Source: Marinoscillum sp. 108
GTDB taxonomy: Bacteria > Bacteroidota > Bacteroidia > Cytophagales > Cyclobacteriaceae
DNA length: 64,000 nucleotides
Direction of reading: 5' to 3'
Assembly: GCF_902506655.1 (NCBI RefSeq)
Contig: NZ_LR734817.1
Coordinates: 87,666-151,665 of the forward strand
Numbering within the stretch: position 1 is the first letter of the stretch; each line of letters starts with the position of its first letter. The position numbers and the translations under genes are program-made. A model generated the notes under the pieces. The model saw only the letters and a program-made list of their open reading frames with translations. It made no database searches and was not told the DNA's origin. Positions 27,752 through 36,976 of the stretch are shown here, piece after piece.

Positions 27752-30583
27752 CTAAGAGAAATAATCGATTGGTTTTTTCCCAAACCTTTCCAAATAAAGT
27801 TTAGAAAAGTGCGAAGTAGAATCAAAACCCACCGCTCCGGCGATCTGTGAAAGCTTATCAAATCTATTGCTGATCAGCAGCTCCCTGGCATGCTGAAGTT
27901 TGATTTCCTGAATCAGCTTGGAAGGTGACATACCCACTGCCTCTGCTGTTTTCCTGTAAAGCTGACGCTCACTCAGCCCCAGGTGCATGGCCACCTGCAG
28001 TACATTCAGGGATTTTTCAGCAACATGCTCTTTCACATATTCTCTGATATTGAGCACCAGATCATGCTGGTCACCAAGCTGGACTTTTTCATCTTCCTCT
28101 TCGAATTCTTTGGCCCACTTGATGCGCTCGCGCAGGTTTTTTACCACATTGGAAATTCTTATCAGGAGTTCCTCGGCTTCAAACGGTTTGAGGATGTAAT
28201 CATCTACTCCCATTCTGAGTCCCTTGATCCGCTCCTGATTTTCGGCCACAGCGGTGAGCACGATGATGGGGATTTTAGCCAGAGCGGGTTTCTCCTGCAA
28301 AGCCTCAATAAATTCCCATCCATTCATCACTGGCATCATCACATCTGTCAGGATCAGGTCGGGGCTCTCACGCTCCAACTGATCCAAAGCATCCTGCCCA
28401 TGCTCAGCCATCATGATCTGAAAATGATCCCTCAAAATGGTGGCCAGATAGGTCCTGATGTCCGGATTGTCCTCTACAACCATCACGGAGGTATCCGAAG
28501 GTATTTCCAAAGTATCCAGCCGTGGGTCTCCAGAAGAGACTACCTCAGGCTGGTGACTATCACCCACAAGGGCATCCGGAGTTTCATCGGTTGGTTGCAA
28601 AATCATTCTAAACGTGCTGCCCTTTCCCAGCTCACTGGTCACAGAAAGCTGCCCCCCCATCATATCGATCAACTCCTTGGAGATGGCAAGCCCCATCCCG
28701 GATCCAAAAGAGGTAGACATCTGATCTTTGGCCTGATAAAAGCGATCGAAGACATACGGCAATTCTTCCGGCTTGATTCCAGTACCATCGTCTGCAACAG
28801 TCACCTCAATACCTTCCAGTACCCGGGTCATTATCACTTTTACAGAGCCTCCTGCTGGCGTAAACTTAAATGCATTGTAGATGAGGTTATTGATGACTTT
28901 TTCGAACTGTGCTTCATCCAACATTGCGGCTGTGACCTCATGCTGGTTGCTGGTATAAGCAAGTGAAATCTGTCGGCTTTCGGCAAGGGAGGAAAAAGCA
29001 CCACAGATTCGCTTGAGCAAACCATCTACATCCACTGGTTTCACTGTGACCAGTTTTTGCCTCAGCTCAATTTTGGAAAGGTCCAGTAAATCATTCACCA
29101 TGACTGCCAACTGGTGTACATTTCTCTTGATCTTTTTGAGAGGCTCTGAGGCCTGTGCAGGCAGCTTTTTCACATTCATGGCATCTTCAGCATGCCCCTG
29201 TATCAATGTGAGCGGGGTTCGAAGTTCATGGCTTACATTGGCAAAGAATTGCGACTTCAGGTCGTTGAGTTCTGACAACTTCTCTGCCTGCTCCTCTATC
29301 AGCTTTTTATCCGCACTTAGCTTTTGATTGGTCCTTTGCTTTAGCCTGAAAAAATAGAACAGGAGCACTAACCCGGCCACCAGCACTGTGGCCAAAATGA
29401 TGAGTAAGATATTCACGAGCCTATGCTGCTCCGCCTCTGTCCTGAGGAGTAAATTCTCCGCCTCTTTTTTATCTGTTTCGTACTTGAAAGCCATTTCAGA
29501 CAGTGTCCGTGAGTAGGAGGCTTCGTTGATTTCCTCCACCACATCGATATACTCTTCGAAGTGGTCATTGGTAAACTCCGTCTTGCCTAACCCCAACTCC
29601 GCCGTGATCAGATAGCTCAGGGCATTTCTCTTAATGGGTTTGAAATCGAGGCTATCTGATAACCTAAGGGCTTCAGTGGCATGATAGTACGAGTTTTTGT
29701 AATCACTCGCTCGCTCATAAGTAGCTGCCAGTGTATTATGCGAATTGGCTACGCCACGGAGGTTATTCAGCCGTTTTTTGATCGCCAGACTCTTCTTGCC
29801 GTAGATTAACGCCGAATCATAAAAAGCGGCGTTGATGTGCAATTGCTTCTCAAAGCAGTTGGCCATATTGTTATAATAGTAACTAAACTGATGCGGGAAG
29901 TCCTCCTCATTGAGGCCAGCCATGGCCTTCTTGAAGAAGGGTATCGCCTCGGCATGTCGGTTCATCTCCATGGTCATCAGGCCTATATTGAAGGTGGCCT
30001 TTGAAACACCCATCGCATCACCAAGCCCCTTGCTGATCGACAAACTCTCTTGTAGAGTCACAATGGCCCTATCGTAAAGCGACATGCCCTTGTACACAAA
30101 CGCCAATGAATTGTAGGCATTGGCCAGCTTTTTCAAATCTCCGTTTTTCTTTCTTAGCTCAATGGACTTGAGTTGGTAGTCCAATGCGCTCTGAAACTCG
30201 GAGAGCGATTCATAAGTATGGCCCAGATGATGTAAGATGTTTGCTTTGTCTACGTCATTTTGGGCCAACTCCTCAGCCAGTTTGCCGTAGGTGAGTGCCT
30301 CGGCATAATTCCCCAACCCCTCAAGTGCCCTGGACAATACATAAGCCGATTCAAACGCTCTTTTGGAATCCTTTTCTTCCTCCACGAGTTTGGCGGCTTC
30401 ACGTGCATATTGCAGGGACATCTCCCAATCCTGATACATATAAGCCTCGGAGAGCTGAAATAGCAAGTCCATCCTCACAGATCCCTCACTTCGATTGAGT
30501 TCATGCGTTAGGCTATCAATGTTCTGGCTTCTTAGGGGTAAAATGATCAATGCGACAAATAGCGCACAAAGGTATATTCTCAT
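27752..30583 (-). CDS. Hybrid sensor kinase: TPR, histidine kinase, receiver and AraC domains (paralogue)
   Basis: A 943-residue paralogue of the protein at 22841-25624, with the same order: signal peptide, TPRs (e.g. ALDYQLKSIELRKKNGDL), a membrane helix near 395-415, HisKA with His452 in NVSHELRTPL, HATPase (DDGTGIKPEELPYVFDRF, FGSGMGLAISKE), receiver with Asp747 in LTDVMMPVMNGW, and an AraC-type domain (LSERQLYRKTAEAVGMSP). All phosphotransfer residues are present. The two copies flank the tyrosine genes on the same strand. The regulon and signal are unknown. Confidence 0.93.
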   Translation of the reverse strand: MRIYLCALFVALIILPLRSQNIDSLTHELNRSEGSVRMDLLFQLSEAYMYQDWEMSLQYAREAAKLVEEEKDSKRAFESAYVLSRALEGLGNYAEALTYGKLAEELAQNDVDKANILHHLGHTYESLSEFQSALDYQLKSIELRKKNGDLKKLANAYNSLAFVYKGMSLYDRAIVTLQESLSISKGLGDAMGVSKATFNIGLMTMEMNRHAEAIPFFKKAMAGLNEEDFPHQFSYYYNNMANCFEKQLHINAAFYDSALIYGKKSLAIKKRLNNLRGVANSHNTLAATYERASDYKNSYYHATEALRLSDSLDFKPIKRNALSYLITAELGLGKTEFTNDHFEEYIDVVEEINEASYSRTLSEMAFKYETDKKEAENLLLRTEAEQHRLVNILLIILATVLVAGLVLLFYFFRLKQRTNQKLSADKKLIEEQAEKLSELNDLKSQFFANVSHELRTPLTLIQGHAEDAMNVKKLPAQASEPLKKIKRNVHQLAVMVNDLLDLSKIELRQKLVTVKPVDVDGLLKRICGAFSSLAESRQISLAYTSNQHEVTAAMLDEAQFEKVINNLIYNAFKFTPAGGSVKVIMTRVLEGIEVTVADDGTGIKPEELPYVFDRFYQAKDQMSTSFGSGMGLAISKELIDMMGGQLSVTSELGKGSTFRMILQPTDETPDALVGDSHQPEVVSSGDPRLDTLEIPSDTSVMVVEDNPDIRTYLATILRDHFQIMMAEHGQDALDQLERESPDLILTDVMMPVMNGWEFIEALQEKPALAKIPIIVLTAVAENQERIKGLRMGVDDYILKPFEAEELLIRISNVVKNLRERIKWAKEFEEEDEKVQLGDQHDLVLNIREYVKEHVAEKSLNVLQVAMHLGLSERQLYRKTAEAVGMSPSKLIQEIKLQHARELLISNRFDKLSQIAGAVGFDSTSHFSKLYLERFGKKPIDYFS

Positions 30584-30641
30584 ATGGCGTTAAAAGAGTG
30601 TGCACTGGAAGGGGTGATAAAGATAACCATCACAAACAAAA

Positions 30642-30662
30642 AAATCCGCCTGAGCGGATTTT
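30642..30662. terminator. Terminator after the ABC permease gene
   Basis: A stem AAATCCGC / GCGGATTT with a short CTGA loop. T-runs are present on both strands (poly-A at 30638-30644 on the +), so it can stop minus-strand transcription ending at 30686. Confidence 0.75.
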
Positions 30663-30685
30663 AACTTCTGTAGTACATGGAAAAA

Positions 30686-33328
30686 TCACTCGTCCCTTAG
30701 CATCTCAGCCGGATTGGTACGCGCAGCCCTGGCGGTTTGCCACCCAATGGTCAACATACTCACTGCGAAAATGACCGCTACTCCTGAAAGAAGTTCTAAT
30801 GGACCGACGACAATCCGATTGGCCAGGTCATTCAATACCATGTGCTCAAAGAGCAGGTAGGTAGTGGGCACAGCAATGAGAGAAGCAACCACCAACATCA
30901 CCACAAACCCACGGGATAAAATATAGATCAGGTGCTGTTCGGTAGCGCCGAGGACTTTTCTGATGCTAATCTCCTTCATGCGTGTCTCCGTAGTGAAAAT
31001 AGCCATGCCGAGCAGTCCAAGTGCGGCGATAGAAATTGCCAGAAAAGCCAGAAATCCAATCACCTTGAAGTAGGTCTGATATTGGGTATAGGCCTTTTGT
31101 ATCTTATCGTCGTAAAACTCGGCCCGAAAAGGATGGACCGCATCGACTGCCTTCCACACGGCTTCCAGCTTCGTCATAAACCCTACCATATCCCCGCTGG
31201 CCACTTTCAAATTGAGCACCTGATAGTCCTCATAGCCCTGCAAAAAAGCAAACGGTTCATGCCCTTCTGTAATTCTCTGATGTTGAAAGTCCTTCACTAC
31301 GCCCACAATTTGGACTTTCTTGCTGCCATCTACCGTCAGCACTTCGCCGAGGGCTTCCTGAGGGCTCTCCATCCCAAAGCGCCGCATGAGTCGTTCATTG
31401 ATAATGGTAAACTTGGGGTCTTCATCCTTTTTGAGATCGTGTGGGAAGGTGCCGCCAGCTAAGAATTCAAATTGATGCAAACCCAAATAGTCCTTACTCA
31501 CATAGTTGACGTGGATATTCACTGAGTCCATAGGGTCCTTGTATTTGGCCTCATCACCCCACACTTCTCCAGTGGCAGGGAGCATACCTGACATGGAGAT
31601 ACCTTCCACCTCGGGTATTTTCAAAAACTCACTGATCAATATATTGGCGTCATTGCCCTGGAGCTCAATATTCAGGATGTTTTTAGTCTCAAAGCCCAAA
31701 TCAAAATTCACTGCAAACTGATACTGTTTATAGGAAATGGTAGCCCCAATAATAAAACCAATGGATAAGGTAAATTGAAACACGATCAGCATTCTGCGCA
31801 GGCTCACTCCTCCGAAGAGCTTCATGCTACCAGGGTCTTTAAATACTTTCAGGGCTTTGAGGCCGGAAAGAAATACAGAGGGTAAAATACCAGCCGCCAC
31901 ACCAATGACGAGTGCAAAGGCCATAAAGTAGACAAGATGGATCCATTGAAAATCCAGTGTGATCTCCTGATTTTGGAAAAACAGATGAATAAATTCCTGC
32001 TTGATTAATAGAAACAGACCGTAGCCCATCATCAAGGCCACCACAGCCACCAAAATGGCTTCAAAAACAAACTGTGTAAGAATGTGTGCGCGTCCGGCTC
32101 CAACCACTTTTCTGATCCCTACTTCCTTTGCCCTTCTTAGTGATCTGGCAATTGACAAGTTGGTATAATTGAAACAGGCAGACAAAATAACAATCAAAGT
32201 AAGCCCTACCAGCAAATAGATCATATTCCATCTCACCGTTGGCCCTATCTGGTTAGACAGGTCTCTTCCCGGCACTATTTTCAGTAGGTTTTGAAGCTCA
32301 TAGGAGATGAAAAAACGGTCATACTTTTCTCCTTCCTCAGCTGCAATCTGATCCAGGTGTTTCTTTATCACATCCACGCGCTGATTTTCGGGTAAAAGCA
32401 CATAGACATAATTCATCCAGACGCTATTATAACTGGTCAGAAAAGATTCTCCCTCTTGTCCTGCTGCATAATGCTCCAGCGTACTTAGGGAACCCAACAT
32501 CTCAAACTGCATGTGAGAACTTGCCGGCGGGTCCTTCACCACCCCGGTAATGGTCCCACTTTGAAACCCATAGCGCTCCTGTCCCACCAGCTCTATGATC
32601 TGCCCTATGGGTTCACCCTCTTCAAACAACTTTTTGGACAGTGACTCTGTGATGACTATTGATTTGGGATCGTGCAGTACCGTGGCGGGGTTGCCAGCTA
32701 CCAACTCAAAATCAAATACATCAAAGAAATTCTCAGAAGCCCAGAGTCCCTCAGCACTAATGATCTTCTCGCTCGTTTTGAGATCCGCTGAGAAGTTCCT
32801 CCTCAAAATAGTCAGCTGCTCTATCCCTGTATAGTCCTCCTGCAGTCTCCGGCCGATAAAAATGGAAGTAGACGCCAGGTCCACGGATTCGTTATTCGTG
32901 ATACCCTTGTAGGTAGTGAGGATCCTGTAGATCCGGTTACCATTCTGATGAAACTTATCAAAGCTAAGCAGCTCATTGATGTAGGTGATCATCAGAATGC
33001 CCACAGACATTGATATGGCGAGCCCCACAATGTTGATTGCCGAAAACACTTTGTTTCTGGCCAGGCTACGCACTGAGGTTTTGAAATAGTTTCCCAACAT
33101 AAAAAATGGATTGAAAGAATGAAGTGTTTGGTTTTTCTTAATTGTGTAGGGCCTGAAAAACTTAAGGACATCTATCACGTAAATAAAATTGGCCCTGAAC
33201 CTGCCTCTTGACAGGTTTCGATGGTAATATTCGTGCAGGTCTCCCTGCAAATCTTCCAGCAGGTCTGGTCGGCAGTACCAACCCAGCAACCTGTCGAGCC
33301 ATTTGGGAGGGGTTTCTTGTCTGCTCAT
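30686..33328 (-). CDS. MacB/FtsX-like ABC transporter permease with N-terminal prefix domain
   Basis: An 880-residue permease. The first 65 residues form the prefix domain common in Bacteroidota (PPKWLDRLLGWYCRPDLLEDL). Then come two repeats of a MacB-like periplasmic domain, each followed by FtsX membrane helices: RSLARNKVFSAINIVGLAISM begins the first, RAKEVGIRKVVGAGRAHI and MKEISIRKVLGATEQHL mark the FtsX loops. No ATPase gene is next to it, so its ATP-binding partner must be elsewhere. Such proteins act in mechanotransmission or export of peptides and drugs. It overlaps the upstream PadR gene by 4 bp. Confidence 0.92.
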   Translation of the reverse strand: MSRQETPPKWLDRLLGWYCRPDLLEDLQGDLHEYYHRNLSRGRFRANFIYVIDVLKFFRPYTIKKNQTLHSFNPFFMLGNYFKTSVRSLARNKVFSAINIVGLAISMSVGILMITYINELLSFDKFHQNGNRIYRILTTYKGITNNESVDLASTSIFIGRRLQEDYTGIEQLTILRRNFSADLKTSEKIISAEGLWASENFFDVFDFELVAGNPATVLHDPKSIVITESLSKKLFEEGEPIGQIIELVGQERYGFQSGTITGVVKDPPASSHMQFEMLGSLSTLEHYAAGQEGESFLTSYNSVWMNYVYVLLPENQRVDVIKKHLDQIAAEEGEKYDRFFISYELQNLLKIVPGRDLSNQIGPTVRWNMIYLLVGLTLIVILSACFNYTNLSIARSLRRAKEVGIRKVVGAGRAHILTQFVFEAILVAVVALMMGYGLFLLIKQEFIHLFFQNQEITLDFQWIHLVYFMAFALVIGVAAGILPSVFLSGLKALKVFKDPGSMKLFGGVSLRRMLIVFQFTLSIGFIIGATISYKQYQFAVNFDLGFETKNILNIELQGNDANILISEFLKIPEVEGISMSGMLPATGEVWGDEAKYKDPMDSVNIHVNYVSKDYLGLHQFEFLAGGTFPHDLKKDEDPKFTIINERLMRRFGMESPQEALGEVLTVDGSKKVQIVGVVKDFQHQRITEGHEPFAFLQGYEDYQVLNLKVASGDMVGFMTKLEAVWKAVDAVHPFRAEFYDDKIQKAYTQYQTYFKVIGFLAFLAISIAALGLLGMAIFTTETRMKEISIRKVLGATEQHLIYILSRGFVVMLVVASLIAVPTTYLLFEHMVLNDLANRIVVGPLELLSGVAVIFAVSMLTIGWQTARAARTNPAEMLRDE

Positions 33329-33660
33329 ATCAATCCTTCAAAAACCACATCTGGAATAGTGTTCCATAACTGATCCCGCTGCTCCCTGGCCTTCAATAAA
33401 GACACTTTTCCTGAATGAGAAATCTTAAAAAATCGTTTACGTCGACCGCCTCGTTCCTTGGTAGGTTCTCCGAGCTCTGAACTAATATACCCTTTATCCT
33501 CCAGCCTCTTGAGCACAGCATGCACCACTCCCAACTTAGTGGCCCGGCCAGTCACTTTCTCAATTTCGTCTACTATATTCACGCTGTAGGCTTCATCCAT
33601 CAGGGAGGCAATGGTCAGCAACACCACCTCCTCAAATTCACCCAAATTAGTTCCTTTCAT
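33325..33660 (-). CDS. PadR family transcriptional regulator
   Basis: A 111-residue winged-helix protein with the PadR core: LGEFEEVVLLTIASLMDEAY, VVHAVLKRLEDKGYISSEL, and a wing with GGRRKRFFKISHSG. It lacks the long C-terminal dimer helix of classical PadR, as in the short subfamily that is routinely paired with prefix-domain permeases. The gene overlaps the permease by 4 bp and comes first in the operon, so it probably represses both. The upstream A/T-rich region has no site I can name. Confidence 0.93.
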   Translation of the reverse strand: MKGTNLGEFEEVVLLTIASLMDEAYSVNIVDEIEKVTGRATKLGVVHAVLKRLEDKGYISSELGEPTKERGGRRKRFFKISHSGKVSLLKAREQRDQLWNTIPDVVFEGLI

Positions 33661-33762
33661 TCCGCTTAAGTTTTATAACTTCCTTAAATGTATAAAAAAC
33701 AAATACGAAGTTTGTCCTGATAGGTTTTATTTTTTCATGTTTTGTATAAAAAAGGATGGGTC

Positions 33763-33791
33763 AAAAAAAACACCCCCGGAAACCGGGGGTG
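33763..33791 (-). terminator. Orphan rho-independent terminator
   Basis: On the minus strand a stem CACCCCCGG-TTT-CCGGGGGTG (33771-33791) is followed by eight T residues. No minus-strand gene lies upstream of it before the divergent metabolic gene at 34045, and the PadR gene begins about 100 bp further downstream. It may end a small RNA or act as an attenuator in the PadR leader. Confidence 0.8.
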
Positions 33792-33843
33792 CACTCAATA
33801 TTGTAAACCAACATTTACCTAATTCATTATGACATTACAATAT

Positions 33844-33902
33844 TTAAGTGTTTTACAAGATAGTGAGTTATTTATTTTGCAACTTAAGTGCTTTACGAAA
33901 TA
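33844..33902. repeat. Two 19-bp direct repeats spaced 40 bp
   Basis: TTAAGTGTTTTACAAGATA (33844-33862) and TTAAGTGCTTTACGAAATA (33884-33902) differ at three positions and start exactly 40 bp apart, which is close to four helical turns. They lie in the 384-bp gap that otherwise holds the orphan terminator and a promoter box and no gene. Confidence 0.5.
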
Positions 33903-33993
33903 ATCATTGCAAAAGTTGTCATTCAGGGTTCTGATTTCAAAAAAACTTCCCGTCCACTTCCCGACATTCCCTTCAGGAAGTCAGGTATTCTTC

Positions 33994-34001
33994 TAACTTT
34001 G
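33994..34001 (+). promoter_or_regulatory. Candidate -7 box TAACTTTG of the trans-sulfuration gene
   Basis: A TAnnTTTG match 43 bp before the ATG. No TTG is at the right distance upstream. The predicted leader of about 35 nt is too short for a riboswitch. Confidence 0.45.
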
Positions 34002-34044
34002 CTGCCTAACAACTCGTACCCAAAAAAGACCCTAACAATAAGCG

Positions 34045-35184
34045 ATGAAATTCGGAACCAAAGCAATACACGCCGGCCAGGAGCCCGACCCTACCACAGG
34101 TGCCATCATGACACCTATCTACCAGACCTCTACTTACGCACAGGCCTCTCCCGGGCAGCATAAGGGCTATGAATATGCCCGAACGCAGAACCCTACAAGA
34201 ACGGCATTGGAAGCTAATCTGGCGGCCCTTGAAAATGCCCAATTTGGCAGATGTTTTAGCTCAGGAATGGGTGCCACAGATGCCATCTTGAAGACACTGG
34301 AACCCGGAGACGAAATCGTAAGTACCAACGACCTCTATGGTGGCACTTACAGGATTTTCACGAAAATATATGAGCGCTATGGCCTGAAGTTCACCTTTGT
34401 GAACATGCAGGATCTCGAGTCGGTGAAAAAAGCACTGAGCCCAAAAACCCGACTGGTATGGATAGAAACCCCCACCAATCCGATGATGAGCATCGTGGAT
34501 ATCCGTGCGGTGGTGAATCTCGCCAAATCTGTTGGCGCAAAAACAGTGGTAGATAACACCTTTGCCAGCCCATACCTGCAAAACCCCATGGACATGGGAG
34601 CAGATATGGTGATGCACTCGGTCACCAAATACATTGCAGGCCACTCTGATGTAGTCATGGGCTTTGTGGGATCCAACGATCCCAAAATTGATGAGCAAAT
34701 TGGCTTTGTCCAAAACTCCTCCGGAGCCATACCGGGCCCACAGGACTGTTTTTTGGTATTGCGAGGCATCAAGACCCTGCATGTACGAATGGACAGACAC
34801 TGTGACAATGGGGAACAAGTAGCCAGATACCTAAAGGACCACCCGAAGGTGAAGCACGTGTACTGGCCAGGATTTGAAGACCATGCCAACCATGAAGTGG
34901 CCAAAAAGCAAATGAAGAGATTTGGTGGCATGATCTCGTTCGTGCTGGCAGACGACAGTCAGGCTGCCGCTTTCAAAGTATTGGAAAACCTCAAAGTTTT
35001 CACCCTTGCAGAGTCTCTGGGTGGAGTGGAATCTCTGGCCGGGCACCCTGCCAGCATGACCCACGCGAGCATTCCTCGTGAACAAAGACTGGAGGCCGGA
35101 CTTACTGACTCCCTCATCCGACTTTCGGTAGGGATAGAAGACATTGAAGACCTCATAGAAGATCTAAAAAACGCAATTGGCTAA
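34045..35184 (+). CDS. Cystathionine gamma-synthase/lyase family enzyme
   Basis: A 379-residue PLP enzyme of the Cys/Met metabolism family. The signature includes FGTKAIHAGQEPDPTTGAI, the YEYARTQNPTR segment, SSGMGATDAIL, and the cofactor lysine Lys195 in HSVTKYIAGHSDVVMG. The C-terminus has AESLGGVESLAGHPASMTHA. Members add cysteine to activated homoserine (synthase) or split cystathionine (lyase), and sequence does not distinguish these safely. Both would feed methionine/cysteine interconversion in the cytosol. The DinB-like gene starts 4 bp downstream. Confidence 0.93.
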   Translation: MKFGTKAIHAGQEPDPTTGAIMTPIYQTSTYAQASPGQHKGYEYARTQNPTRTALEANLAALENAQFGRCFSSGMGATDAILKTLEPGDEIVSTNDLYGGTYRIFTKIYERYGLKFTFVNMQDLESVKKALSPKTRLVWIETPTNPMMSIVDIRAVVNLAKSVGAKTVVDNTFASPYLQNPMDMGADMVMHSVTKYIAGHSDVVMGFVGSNDPKIDEQIGFVQNSSGAIPGPQDCFLVLRGIKTLHVRMDRHCDNGEQVARYLKDHPKVKHVYWPGFEDHANHEVAKKQMKRFGGMISFVLADDSQAAAFKVLENLKVFTLAESLGGVESLAGHPASMTHASIPREQRLEAGLTDSLIRLSVGIEDIEDLIEDLKNAIG

Positions 35185-35188
35185 ACAC

Positions 35189-35641
35189 ATGAAAGAAATT
35201 CTCATTACCCTGTTTGAAAAAGACCTTAACATATTAATCAGAGAGGTGGACAGCTACTCTGAAGAATCAGATCTTTGGAAAACAGCTCCCGGTATCACTA
35301 ACTCTGCGGGCAATCTGGCCTTGCATCTGGTTGGGAACCTTCAGCACTTCATTGGGGCGGTATTGGGAGACACCGGCTATGTGAGGAATAGGGAAGCAGA
35401 GTTCTCTGATCGGAATGTACCAAAAGCCAAAATCCTTCAGGACATTCAGGAAACGATTGCGGTGGTTTCTGCTACACTTACTAAGCTGAATGATGAGCAA
35501 TTAAATGATATATACCCCATAGAAGTTTTCGGGAAACCAATGACTACCCTCCATTTTCTTGTGCATTTGGAGGGACACCTCAATTACCACCTTGGTCAGG
35601 TCAACTATCACCGAAGATTATTGGCCTCACAAATGGGTTAA
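35189..35641 (+). CDS. DinB/DUF1572 family protein
   Basis: A 150-residue four-helix protein with the histidine pattern of DinB-like metal-binding bundles: LALHLVGNLQHFIGA (His46 and His53) and a C-terminal helix HLEGHLNYHLGQVNYHRRLL. This suits the DUF1572 branch. Members include thiol-dependent transferases, but the activity here is unknown. The ATG at 35189 is preferred over an in-frame TTG four codons earlier, which lies inside the end of the preceding gene. The 4-bp gap to the trans-sulfuration enzyme suggests one operon and perhaps a role in thiol chemistry. Confidence 0.88.
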   Translation: MKEILITLFEKDLNILIREVDSYSEESDLWKTAPGITNSAGNLALHLVGNLQHFIGAVLGDTGYVRNREAEFSDRNVPKAKILQDIQETIAVVSATLTKLNDEQLNDIYPIEVFGKPMTTLHFLVHLEGHLNYHLGQVNYHRRLLASQMG

Positions 35642-35737
35642 TCCGGCGTATAAATGCCATCAGCTTTTAATAACAAACCAAATATTTCATTTAAATACTG
35701 GCATTAAGAGTTATCTTGGGGTCTTAAACCCTTCAAT

Positions 35738-36853
35738 ATGAGTCAACCTTCGGTTAAGTTTAACGCTCAGGATCGTCCTGAATTCTTCAAAGAGCTACGA
35801 AAACGCGTTAACGCCCACTTCAAGGAGAACAATATCTCTCGTCACGCCAACCTTGAAATGAAATTCAAGACAGCTTTCATGATTGCTTTATATTTTACTC
35901 CTATGATCCTGATGATCACCGGCGTAGTAACCTCCCTTTGGGGCGTTATCGGCATGTGGACCCTGATGGGCATTGGAATGTCAGGTATAGGTCTATCCAT
36001 CATGCATGATGCCAATCATGGTGCTTATTCACAAAACAAGCACGTCAACAATGTGTTGGGCTATCTATTAAATTTTCTTGGTGCCTATCATACCAACTGG
36101 AAGATTCAACATAATGTATTGCATCATTCATTTACCAATGTAGATGGCCATGATGAGGACATTGCAAAAGAAGGTGTCATGCGATTTTCGCCTACGCAGG
36201 AACGCAAAAGCATTTATAGATTTCAGGTCTTCTATGCCCCTTTTCTTTATGGGATTATGACCATTTATTGGTTTTTGAGCAAAGACTTTGAACAAGTCAT
36301 CCGTTATCATAAAAGAGACCTGCTAGCCCCCCAAGGTTACACATTTGCTTCAGCGTTGGCTGAAGTAATTTTCAATAAGGTTTGGTATCTGGCCATCTTT
36401 TTGGCGCTACCAATCATCGTTATTGCGCTTCCCTGGTGGCAAGTGCTTTTGGGCTTTTTGCTGATGCATTTTATCAGTGGATTGTTCCTTGCCCTTATTT
36501 TTCAGCCTGCCCATGTGATTCACGAAACTAACTTCTACGTGCCCGATGAAAACGGAAGCATAGAAAATAATTGGGCGGTTCATCAGCTGAGAACTACGGC
36601 CAATTTCGCCAACAAAAGTGTGTTCTTCTCCTGGTTTGTAGGAGGTCTGAACTTTCAGATAGAGCATCACCTTTTCCCACACATCTGCCATGTGCACTAC
36701 AGACACATCTCTGCCATCGTGAAGCAAACGGCAGAGGAGTATGATGTGCCTTATCACCAACACAGAACTTTTCTGGATGCCCTGAGGAGCCATTTCTCTT
36801 TGCTACACCAGCTAGGTACCGGATCCTATGACAAAAAGTTAGCCACCGCTTAA
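35738..36853 (+). CDS. Fatty acid desaturase (acyl-CoA/lipid type)
   Basis: A 371-residue membrane-bound di-iron desaturase. All three histidine boxes are present: HDANH (residues 90-94), HNVLHH (125-130), and QIEHHLFPHICHVHY near residue 305. The Q-x-x-H-H form of the last box is typical of front-end and linoleoyl-CoA-type desaturases. Two pairs of membrane segments separate the boxes as expected. It introduces a double bond into membrane fatty acids using reduced ferredoxin or cytochrome, often for cold adaptation. The gene stands alone with about 95 bp upstream and 123 bp downstream. Confidence 0.94.
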   Translation: MSQPSVKFNAQDRPEFFKELRKRVNAHFKENNISRHANLEMKFKTAFMIALYFTPMILMITGVVTSLWGVIGMWTLMGIGMSGIGLSIMHDANHGAYSQNKHVNNVLGYLLNFLGAYHTNWKIQHNVLHHSFTNVDGHDEDIAKEGVMRFSPTQERKSIYRFQVFYAPFLYGIMTIYWFLSKDFEQVIRYHKRDLLAPQGYTFASALAEVIFNKVWYLAIFLALPIIVIALPWWQVLLGFLLMHFISGLFLALIFQPAHVIHETNFYVPDENGSIENNWAVHQLRTTANFANKSVFFSWFVGGLNFQIEHHLFPHICHVHYRHISAIVKQTAEEYDVPYHQHRTFLDALRSHFSLLHQLGTGSYDKKLATA

Positions 36854-36854
36854 T

Positions 36855-36889
36855 CACGGCGCGCTAATCGATTGAGCTATCGGGGATAT
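36855..36889 (-). other. tRNA 5'-half-like sequence
   Basis: The minus strand at 36860-36879 reads TAGCTCAATCGATTAGCGCG, close to the TAGCTC(A)...GGTTAGAGCG of many tRNA D-arms and preceded by CCCCGA. No T-arm or matching 3' acceptor strand follows, because the coding end of the desaturase lies there. It is not a functional tRNA and may be chance. Confidence 0.2.
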
Positions 36890-36976
36890 CATCGACGGCC
36901 CATCAACTTGTAGGTCCAATTTGATATGTCCATGATATTTTTTGCCTATTTTTCAACAAAATAGCAGTCATACTAC

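Noticed and set aside
30686..33328. Complete ABC transporter operon
   Set aside because: No ATP-binding subunit gene lies next to the permease; only the PadR regulator does.
33793..34044. Riboswitch (SAM-type) before the trans-sulfuration gene
   Set aside because: The predicted transcription start leaves only about 35 nt of leader and no matching structure was seen.
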